Shown here: positions 57,622-64,000 of the stretch, one piece after another
How the letters are laid out: each line of letters starts with the position of its first letter
Position numbering within the stretch: position 1 is the stretch's first letter
Source: Enterocloster lavalensis
GTDB lineage: Bacteria; Bacillota; Clostridia; Lachnospirales; Lachnospiraceae
Length of the DNA stretch: 64,000 nucleotides
Assembly (NCBI RefSeq): GCF_902364025.1
Contig: NZ_CABJCG010000011.1
Location: forward strand, 124,001-188,000
Reading direction: 5' to 3'
The notes under the pieces: generated by a model
What the model was told of the DNA's origin: nothing
Database searches by the model: none
What the model saw: the letters and a program-made list of their open reading frames with translations, nothing else
Program-made: the position numbers and the translations under genes

Positions 57622-58752
57622 CTAATCCTCCACAAAACGCCGTGGCTCGCCGGCCTCCGGTGTGATCACCACCTTCATGCAGTTGTCCCGCCGGTTCTGG
57701 AACACGTCCACGGCCGCCTCATACTGGTCCAGAGGGAAGGTGTGGGTGATCAGTCCTTTCCCGTTTATGGAGCCGTCGGAGAGGAACTTTAACACGGCCC
57801 GGGACACGCCGGGATTCGCCTTAGAGCCGTAAATTTTAATCTCATTGAACACGATCTTGTTAAGCGGCAGCGGAACCTGCTCCAGATCGTCGCGGTAGTT
57901 GGCGATCAGCGCCACCGCGCCCGTTTTCTTTACCAACTGACAGGCCTTGGCCGGGGAATCATTCGCGCCTGAGCACTCCATCACCTCGTCCGCCCCCACG
58001 CCGCCGGTCAGCTCCAGCACCCTGGCCACCGGGTCCTCCTTCTCAAAATCGATGCAGATATCCGCCCCCATCTTCCGGGCGATCTCCAGCTTACGTCCCC
58101 GGCCAATCATGATCACGCGCCCTGCGCCCATAGCTTTGGCCTCCTGCATTGCGCACAGGCCGATGGGTCCGGGACCGAACACAACCGTGGTTCCGCCGGG
58201 CGTCACTCCCGCCAGCTCCACGCCGTGAAGCGCCACGCCCGCGGTGTCACACAGCGAGGCTTCCTCATAGCTCACATTGTCCGGAATGAGCGTCAGGGCG
58301 GCCACCTTGTAAGCGTTGTACTCCGCATTGGCTCCCTGCCAGTAAAACCCGTAATGGCGGTGTCCCTTGTCCGCTCCCCCGTCATGGCCGTCCTGGCCAT
58401 AATTCAGGCAGACCGTGTAATGTCCGCTCATGCAGTTGGCGCAGTTTCCACAGCCCTTATGAGCCTCCCCGGCTACCCGGTCCCCCACTTTAAATTCCGT
58501 GACGCCCTCGCCCAGGGCCACCACCTGTCCGGCCCACTCATGCCCCATCACAAACGGAAAATAGGGGGGCCAATGGACGTCCGCATAGTGGCCGTCGATC
58601 ATCTTGGGGTCCGACCCACAGATCGCCACCGCCTTGATCTTGCAAAGCACCTCGCCCGGCCCCGGCTGGGGAACCGGAAGCTCCGTCACTCCCAGCTTGC
58701 CGTACTCCTCAAGCACCACGGCCTTCATTTTCTCAGGAATCTCAAATTTCAT
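57622..58752 (-). CDS. zinc-dependent alcohol/polyol dehydrogenase
   Basis: This 376-residue medium-chain dehydrogenase has the catalytic zinc residues in AICGSDPKMIDG (Cys) and GHEWAGQVV (His-Glu), the structural zinc cysteines in CGNCANCMSGHYTVC, and the NAD-binding GPGPIGLCAMQEAKAMGAGRVIMIG. Its profile resembles threonine and sorbitol dehydrogenase-like enzymes. It likely oxidises a polyol or sugar acid. It is 38 bp after a second, related dehydrogenase gene, and 45 bp before the MBL gene. Confidence 0.93.
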   Translation of the reverse strand: MKFEIPEKMKAVVLEEYGKLGVTELPVPQPGPGEVLCKIKAVAICGSDPKMIDGHYADVHWPPYFPFVMGHEWAGQVVALGEGVTEFKVGDRVAGEAHKGCGNCANCMSGHYTVCLNYGQDGHDGGADKGHRHYGFYWQGANAEYNAYKVAALTLIPDNVSYEEASLCDTAGVALHGVELAGVTPGGTTVVFGPGPIGLCAMQEAKAMGAGRVIMIGRGRKLEIARKMGADICIDFEKEDPVARVLELTGGVGADEVMECSGANDSPAKACQLVKKTGAVALIANYRDDLEQVPLPLNKIVFNEIKIYGSKANPGVSRAVLKFLSDGSINGKGLITHTFPLDQYEAAVDVFQNRRDNCMKVVITPEAGEPRRFVED

Positions 58753-58789
58753 TGTTTTTCTCCTCCTTCAATCCTCTATGTTTTTAACC

Positions 58790-59815
58790 TTAAAACACCA
58801 AAACAGTCCGTCCCAGGCTTTTACCATTCCGCAGGTCATCCAGAGCCTGATTGATCGCTTCAAAGGGATACGTCCTGTAAATATACGGATCGATCACGCC
58901 CCGCTCCACCAACCGGATCACTTCCTTCAGCTCGTGCAGATTGCTGGCGCGGCAGCCCACGATCTCCTTTTCCTTCAACATAATGTGCTGGTACACGGCT
59001 GTAAACTCCTGGTCCGCATATCCGATTACCACCACCCGCCCCGCCGGGCGCAGCACCTGCAGGCTCTGCTCAATGGTGCTTGCAATTCCGATGTTATCCA
59101 AAACCACATCGCACATTTCCCCGCCGGTAAACCGCCGGATCTCCTCCGTCAGATCCTGTCTGCCGGTGTTGATGCACAAATCCGCGCCAAAGGAACGGGC
59201 AATCTCAAGCTTTTGGTCCTGGCGGCTGGTCACATAGACTTCCGCCCCGAAATACTTGAGAATCTGGATTCCCTGAATTCCCAGACCGCCGACTCCAAGT
59301 ATCAACACCCGGTCCCCTGCGCGCACTCCGCCCTTCTCCCGGATCGCATGGTACATGCAGGCCACCGCATCCGGGATCACCGCCGCTTTCTCCACCGGCA
59401 CCTCAGGACAGATGGGCACGGCGTTTTGCGCCGGCAGACGGCAGAACTGAGCGTGGGACCCATCCAGCTCAAAACCAAGCCGTTTTAAGGACAGGCACAG
59501 ATTAGCGCGCCCAGAGGTGCACAGGCGGCAGGTGTTGCACGTAATATCGATAAATCCCAGCACACGCTGGCCTAACGGCCGGTCCACGCCCTCCCCTAAC
59601 TCGTAAATCTCTCCCACCATCTCATGTCCCGGTATGTAAGGCACATGGCTGGACGGAATTCTCCCATCCTGTAAATGCAGGTCCGAAGCGCACAGGCCGC
59701 TGGCCAGAATCCGGATCGTAACCTCACCCCGTCCGGGTTTCGGATAGGGCACCTCCCGGATCACCAATGGTTTTTGATACTCCTCCAAAACAGCCGCTTT
59801 CATAAAATCCGGCAT
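58790..59815 (-). CDS. zinc-binding alcohol dehydrogenase
   Basis: This 341-residue medium-chain dehydrogenase has zinc residues in GLCASDLHLQDG and GHEMVGEIYELGEGVDRPLGQRV, the cysteine cluster CNTCRLCTSGRANLC and the NAD motif ILGVGGLGIQGIQILKYFGAEV. Tail: FEAINQALDDLRNGKSLGRTVLVF, as in AdhP-like enzymes. The open frame extends far upstream but ATG 59815 has GAGGGGG and gives the usual length. First gene of the catabolic operon, divergent from the GntR gene (96 bp). Confidence 0.92.
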   Translation of the reverse strand: MPDFMKAAVLEEYQKPLVIREVPYPKPGRGEVTIRILASGLCASDLHLQDGRIPSSHVPYIPGHEMVGEIYELGEGVDRPLGQRVLGFIDITCNTCRLCTSGRANLCLSLKRLGFELDGSHAQFCRLPAQNAVPICPEVPVEKAAVIPDAVACMYHAIREKGGVRAGDRVLILGVGGLGIQGIQILKYFGAEVYVTSRQDQKLEIARSFGADLCINTGRQDLTEEIRRFTGGEMCDVVLDNIGIASTIEQSLQVLRPAGRVVVIGYADQEFTAVYQHIMLKEKEIVGCRASNLHELKEVIRLVERGVIDPYIYRTYPFEAINQALDDLRNGKSLGRTVLVF

Positions 59816-59911
59816 CCAATAACTCCCCCTCTCTTTTCCCCAATCAGCTTGACTTTTAAAATATTTCAAAGTATAGTTCAGATATAAACCAACACTAAAG
59901 GAGCGTCCGTC

Positions 59912-60619
59912 ATGACCAGGGAAATCGAACACACAGCCAACAATATTACCGATTCTGTCTACCGGCAAATCCTGGAACAGATCATTGCCGGCAGATACCG
60001 CCCCGGAGATCGGATTCCCACTGAGAACGAGCTGAAGGAAACCTTTAACGTAAGCCGCAATACCATCCGAGCCGCATTGAACCGCCTGAACACCCTGGGA
60101 ATTCTGGAAACCCGGCGCGGCGACGGAACCTATGTATGCAAGCCCAGCATGGGCATGTACATCAACTCGTTTATTCCCGCCATGTTGATCAATGAGGACA
60201 GTTTTCTGGAAATCCTCGAATTCCGCCGTGCCATTGAAATTGCCGCGACCCGCATGGCTGCGGAACGGGCCGACGAGAACGATATCAAGGCGCTCCAGCA
60301 CTATCTGGACATATCTCTGAGCGCAGGAAATAACATGCAGATTTATTCCGCCTCCACCATCGACTTTCACGTGCAGATTGCCAAGGCCTCCAAAAGCCAG
60401 ATATTCGCCTCCATGATGGAGCTGATCAAATATATCATGACGTCAAAGATGGTGGATTTTCTGCAATTCACCCGGAATGACCGGAACTCTTCTTTCTATC
60501 ACTACATGATTCTGGAATGCATCAAACGGCAGAAGCCGGATGAAGCCGCATTCATGATGGAAAAACATATGAACGAGCTGGTAAACAGCGTTACCCGATA
60601 TCTGAACGAGTCCAGGTAA
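59912..60619 (+). CDS. GntR-family (FadR subfamily) transcriptional regulator
   Basis: This 235-residue protein has a winged HTH (residues 15-78: RYRPGDRIPTENELKETFNVSRNTIRAALNRLNTLGILETRRGDGTYV) and a helical FCD ligand-binding domain (about 90-230) with the metal-type pattern D-F-H-V-Q-I-A-K-A-S. FCD regulators bind sugar acids or organic acids. It lies between the divergent dehydrogenase operon and the convergent Mgl-type permease gene and likely represses both. ATG has AAAGGAG. Confidence 0.93.
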   Translation: MTREIEHTANNITDSVYRQILEQIIAGRYRPGDRIPTENELKETFNVSRNTIRAALNRLNTLGILETRRGDGTYVCKPSMGMYINSFIPAMLINEDSFLEILEFRRAIEIAATRMAAERADENDIKALQHYLDISLSAGNNMQIYSASTIDFHVQIAKASKSQIFASMMELIKYIMTSKMVDFLQFTRNDRNSSFYHYMILECIKRQKPDEAAFMMEKHMNELVNSVTRYLNESR

Positions 60620-60632
60620 CCTCCGGACGTCC

Positions 60633-61655
60633 TTATTTTTTCTTCAGATATTTCTGGGTATCAATGGCTACCGCGATCAGAATGATGCTGCCCTTCACCG
60701 CATACTGCACATAGGGGCTGACGCCGATAAAGATCAAACCGTAGTTGATAATCTGGAACATGATCACTCCGGTGACGATGCCCTTAATGGTGCCGATTCC
60801 GCCCCGCATGGACACGCCTCCCACAACGCAGGCTGCGATTGCGTCCAGGGCATAATCCGCTCCCAGGGCATTTGTAGCGCTTCCGGTGCGCCCCGCCTCA
60901 AGAGCCCCTGCAAATCCGTAGAGAATCCCCGCCAGAATATAGATCACCAGGGAACCTTTGACGATATTAACGCCGCAGACCGCCGCGGCTTCCGGATTTC
61001 CTCCGATTGCGAACATATTCTTGCCGATCTTTGTCTTGTTCCAGATCACCCACACGATCACCGTACAGATCACCGCGTAGATTGCAATATAGGGAATGCG
61101 CACCGGCCCCAGGTGGAACGCGCCCTGAGCGAAGTTTGTAAACCGCTTGTCAAAGCTTCCGATCGGCGATCCGTTGGCAAGCCCCTGGAAATAGATTGAA
61201 AACAGCCCATACACCACCTGCTGGATTCCCAGGGAAGCGATAAAGGGCGCCACCTTCAATTTTGCCACAATCAGTCCATGGACAAAACAGAATATCACGC
61301 ACAGCGCCACCGCCAAAAGCATGGGCAGAAAAATGGGAAGCCGCGGCATATTCTGATACACTCTGGTGCTGGACTCCACCGCCTGCAAAAGAGAAGCGCA
61401 GATTACGGCCGCCATGCCCACCATGCGTCCGGCCGCCAGGTCCGTACCGCCCAGCACAATGATCCCCGCCACTCCCAGGGACAGAATCAGGCGGGTGGAC
61501 GCCTGGGTACAGATATAGGACAGATTTCCGATTTGCAGAAACGAGGGATCCACCGCCACGATTACCCCCACCACGATCAGCAAAATCAGGTAGATCGCGT
61601 AATTCATCACAATTTTTTTCAGCCTGTCTTTTGATAATGTATTCGTATTCTTCAT
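60633..61655 (-). CDS. sugar ABC transporter permease, MglC/RbsC type
   Basis: This 340-residue membrane protein has about 8-10 segments and the CUT2 permease signature GIIVLGGTDLAAGRMVGMAAVICA near residue 75, then LGADYALDAIAACVVGGVSMRGGIGTIKG, which is conserved in MglC and RbsC. ATG at 61655 has AGGAGAG; an upstream 29-codon stretch of open frame is not credible. It is 31 bp after the MglA-type ATPase gene and completes the transporter. Confidence 0.93.
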   Translation of the reverse strand: MKNTNTLSKDRLKKIVMNYAIYLILLIVVGVIVAVDPSFLQIGNLSYICTQASTRLILSLGVAGIIVLGGTDLAAGRMVGMAAVICASLLQAVESSTRVYQNMPRLPIFLPMLLAVALCVIFCFVHGLIVAKLKVAPFIASLGIQQVVYGLFSIYFQGLANGSPIGSFDKRFTNFAQGAFHLGPVRIPYIAIYAVICTVIVWVIWNKTKIGKNMFAIGGNPEAAAVCGVNIVKGSLVIYILAGILYGFAGALEAGRTGSATNALGADYALDAIAACVVGGVSMRGGIGTIKGIVTGVIMFQIINYGLIFIGVSPYVQYAVKGSIILIAVAIDTQKYLKKK

Positions 61656-61686
61656 CTCTCTCCTCCAATTTTGCGGACCCTTGCCG

Positions 61687-63210
61687 TCAGCCCAGATATC
61701 TGGCCGCAAACCGCATGATTTCCTCCTGATCGAATTCATCACGGTTCAGGATTCCCGCCACCCGCCCGTTACTCATCACCAGAATACGGTCTGCAACGCC
61801 GATCAACTCCGGCATCTCCGAGGAGACGAACAGGATGGACTTACCCTTGGAGGCCAATTCGTTCATCAGTTTATAAATTTCGTACTTTGCGCCCACGTCG
61901 ATCCCCCGGGTGGGCTCATCCATCATCAGAATTTCCGGCTCATTGAGCAGCCAGCGCCCGATGATCACCTTCTGCTGGTTGCCGCCCGAGAGATTGGAAA
62001 TTGCCGTGCGGTCGTTTGGCGTTTTGACCGCCATGGCGTCGATAACCCACTGGGTGTCGCTCACCATCTTTTTTTCATTGATAAACGACAGCTTGCAATA
62101 GTCGTTCAAATGGGAAATCGTCGCGTTAAAGCGTATGCTGAGATCCCCGAAAATGCCGTTCTGCCTGCGTTCCTCGGTCAGCAGGGCAAACCGGTTGGAG
62201 ATGGCCTCAATGGGATCGTTGATGGAAACCTCTTTTCCCTTATAGACGATTCTCCCGGATTCCCGTTTTCTAAGGCCGAAAATCGTCTCAACCAGCTCCG
62301 TTCGCCGCGATCCCACCAGGCCCGCGATGCCCAGAATCTCTCCTTCCCGCAGCTCAAACGAGGCCTCGGTAATCGTGGGTTTATACATCCCGGTCAACCG
62401 CTCCACCTTCAGGACCACATTGTCACTGGGCCGGTTGGTTTTTTCCGGGAAGCGGCTGGACATGCTGCGCCCCACCATCAGCGAGATAATTTGGTCCATC
62501 TCCATCTCGCTGGCCTTGCCCGTGTAGACCCAGCTTCCGTCCCGCATCACTGTGATCTCATCCGAGATGCGCTTGATCTCTTCCATTTTATGGGAAATGT
62601 AGACCATCCCCACTCCCCGGCTGCGCAGATTCTCAATGATCGCAAAGAGATGGGAGACCTCCTTCTCCGTCAGGGACGAGGTCGGCTCGTCAAAGACAAT
62701 GATTTTCGCGTTGTACGACACGGCCTTGGCGATCTCGATCATCTGGCGCTGCGATACGGAGAGGTCGTCGATCTTCTCCCTGGGGTCCACGCCGATGTTC
62801 AGGTCGTCAAAAATCTTCTTCGTCTCGTCATACATTTTCTGCTCGTCCACGAACCCCATCTTCGTAGGGAAACGGCCCAGCCAGATATTCTCCATCACAT
62901 TCCGCTGGAGCACCTGATTCAGCTCCTGGTGCACCATGGAGATACCGTGGTCCAGGGCATCTTTGGGACAGGTGTAGTTTACGCTTTTTCCCTCAAACAG
63001 AATCTCCCCGCTGTCCTTGGCGTAGACGCCGAACAGGCACTTCATCAGCGTGGACTTTCCCGCGCCGTTTTCCCCCATCAGGGCGTGGACGGATCCCTTT
63101 TGCACATACAGCTTCGCTTTATTCAGGGCCTTCACCCCGGGAAATTCCTTGTCGATATCCCGCATCACCAAGAGATAATCCCTGCTCTCCTGCTCCGAAA
63201 CATATTCCAT
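61687..63210 (-). CDS. sugar ABC transporter ATP-binding protein, MglA/RbsA type
   Basis: This 507-residue protein has two ABC ATPase halves. First: Walker [15 protein letters not shown], signature [14 protein letters not shown], Walker [13 protein letters not shown]. Second: [16 protein letters not shown] (degenerate Walker A), signature [15 protein letters not shown], Walker [14 protein letters not shown]. This is the CUT2 pattern, with asymmetric nucleotide sites. The opening [31 protein letters not shown] is typical of MglA. It follows the binding protein gene by 78 bp and precedes the permease gene. Confidence 0.95.
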   Translation of the reverse strand: MEYVSEQESRDYLLVMRDIDKEFPGVKALNKAKLYVQKGSVHALMGENGAGKSTLMKCLFGVYAKDSGEILFEGKSVNYTCPKDALDHGISMVHQELNQVLQRNVMENIWLGRFPTKMGFVDEQKMYDETKKIFDDLNIGVDPREKIDDLSVSQRQMIEIAKAVSYNAKIIVFDEPTSSLTEKEVSHLFAIIENLRSRGVGMVYISHKMEEIKRISDEITVMRDGSWVYTGKASEMEMDQIISLMVGRSMSSRFPEKTNRPSDNVVLKVERLTGMYKPTITEASFELREGEILGIAGLVGSRRTELVETIFGLRKRESGRIVYKGKEVSINDPIEAISNRFALLTEERRQNGIFGDLSIRFNATISHLNDYCKLSFINEKKMVSDTQWVIDAMAVKTPNDRTAISNLSGGNQQKVIIGRWLLNEPEILMMDEPTRGIDVGAKYEIYKLMNELASKGKSILFVSSEMPELIGVADRILVMSNGRVAGILNRDEFDQEEIMRFAARYLG

Positions 63211-63288
63211 AGGCTCACTCCGTTTTTAATCAGGCGGAGCGTTTTGCGCCCCGCCCGTCTGCTTTTGCCGCCCGTCTGATTCCAGGGC

Positions 63289-64000
63289 TTATTGATACAT
63301 GGCCCAGGCTGTGTCAATGTTGTCCATGCGGATTTTTACCGTGTCGATATAGAAGAATTTGGACTCCGCCTCGTAGGGGTAGGCGATATCGGTCTGGCAG
63401 TCCACGCCGTCCAGAGCGTTTTTCATCACCTGGAAGGTGGTGGTTCCCTCGGAAATCATGTCGGTCATGATGGTGCCCCTCAGGTATCCCTGCTCCAACG
63501 CCTCCAGACCCGTCTGAATTGCATTAATGCCGTACACCGCGATCTGCTTATCTCCCTCAAAATAACCCGCTGCCTTTAACGATTCAATCGCGCCTAAAGC
63601 CATCGCGTCGTTGTTGGAAAGAATTACTTCTATATCGTCCCCGTACTTGGAAAGCCACGTATCCATAATATCCTTCGCTTTGGAGGCATCCCAGCCCGCA
63701 ACCTGGCAGTCCAGCTCCTCCACCTCAATTCCCGACTCCTCCAGAACCTTGTGGATGCCCACGATGCGGGCTTCCGCATTTTCATGGCCGTTCTCGCCCT
63801 TGATGATCACATACTGGATCTTACCGTCGCCGTTTTTGTCCATGGTAGGATCCGCTTTCCAGTCCTCAAGCATCATCTCGGCCTGGAATTCTCCCGGCTG
63901 CTGGGTGGCGCAGCCCACATACCAGCACTTGTCATAAGTGTTGAGCACCTCAGCCGTCGGCTTTTTGTTTACAAAGACCACCGGGAGGTCCGCCGTACGG
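63289..64000 (-). CDS. galactose-type sugar-binding protein (MglB-like), N-terminus cut by window edge
   Basis: This is the C-terminal 237 residues of a periplasmic-binding-protein-like sugar-binding protein; the start and signal peptide lie beyond the right edge. The first visible residues are RTADLPVVFVNKKPTAEVL. Strong MglB-like segments are CATQQPGEFQAEMMLEDWK, GDGKIQYVIIKGENGHENAEARI, GIEVEELDCQVAGWDASKAKDIMDTWLSKYGDDIEVILSNNDAMALGAIESLKAAG and the end DTVKIRMDNIDTAW. It feeds the MglA and MglC-type proteins. Substrate may be galactose-like but is not proven. Confidence 0.93.
   Translation of the reverse strand, partial: RTADLPVVFVNKKPTAEVLNTYDKCWYVGCATQQPGEFQAEMMLEDWKADPTMDKNGDGKIQYVIIKGENGHENAEARIVGIHKVLEESGIEVEELDCQVAGWDASKAKDIMDTWLSKYGDDIEVILSNNDAMALGAIESLKAAGYFEGDKQIAVYGINAIQTGLEALEQGYLRGTIMTDMISEGTTTFQVMKNALDGVDCQTDIAYPYEAESKFFYIDTVKIRMDNIDTAWAMYQ

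Noticed and set aside
59816..60370. 185-codon N-terminal extension of the second zinc dehydrogenase
   Set aside because: It is antisense to the GntR gene; ATG 59815 has its own ribosome site and gives the family's usual length.

Overview
The window reads as chromosomal DNA of a GC-rich anaerobic Clostridia species, most likely a gut Lachnospiraceae (Enterocloster, Lachnoclostridium or Hungatella-like). The signs are strong AGGAGG ribosome sites, YesM/YesN two-component control of sugar ABC operons, mannose-class PTS genes, a holin-like type I toxin gene, a DUF6442 protein and many lineage-typical solute uptake and amidohydrolase loci. No rRNA, tRNA, CRISPR array, prophage or IS transposase was recognised. 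Family calls rest on reading motifs by eye; no database was searched.

Layout. 1-4.1 kb: the end of a short-chain dehydrogenase, a small membrane protein, an alpha/beta hydrolase, a Sel1-repeat protein and a nitroreductase. 4.1-10.9 kb: a carbohydrate ABC operon (binding lipoprotein, two permeases, CE7-type acetyl esterase) under a YesM/YesN pair. 11-17.1 kb: MATE exporter with a 47-codon upstream ORF, an AIPR-family protein next to a divergent XRE regulator, a metallophosphoesterase, a DUF2461 protein and an ECF sigma factor with a cysteine-bearing tail. 17.5-22.8 kb: an amino-sugar divergon, with NanE, EIICD, EIIB and an RpiR regulator on one strand and MurQ plus EIIA on the other. 23-28.8 kb: YitT protein, M20 amidohydrolase with YfcC carrier and divergent LysR, and a TipAS-type MerR gene. 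28.9-37.9 kb: a nine-gene catabolic operon (nitrilase, DUF1116, FdrA, a 53-residue protein, DUF2877, carbamate kinase, DJ-1, YjiH, YjiG) facing a composite MerR regulator. 38-42.3 kb: accessory DNA with a MarR/pentapeptide-repeat cassette, an XRE/DUF6442 pair, a SHOCT membrane protein with an SPFH protein, and a type I toxin with a candidate antisense RNA. 42.7-49.3 kb: guaA, then a glycerol-3-phosphate oxidation operon (GlpA-like, FAD oxidoreductase, DUF1667, glycerophosphodiesterase) and a GNAT enzyme. 49.3-54.6 kb: uvrA, a RocB-like M20 peptidase and a LURP-one protein. 54.7-64 kb: an Mgl-type sugar ABC transporter, GntR regulator, two zinc alcohol dehydrogenases, an MBL hydrolase, a Tm-1-like ATP-binding protein and a class II aldolase.

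Two genome-wide habits stand out. Four copies of a 33-45 bp REP-like imperfect palindrome occur, each directly after a strong stem-loop in the same relative orientation. Several unrelated short tandem arrays (units of 7 and 14 codons inside two M20-family genes; 12, 16 and 23 bp between genes) suggest frequent minisatellite expansion. The strongest candidate for an under-described system is the FdrA/DUF1116/DUF2877/carbamate kinase operon with its extra small protein and its MerR-zinc ribbon-methyltransferase-like regulator.
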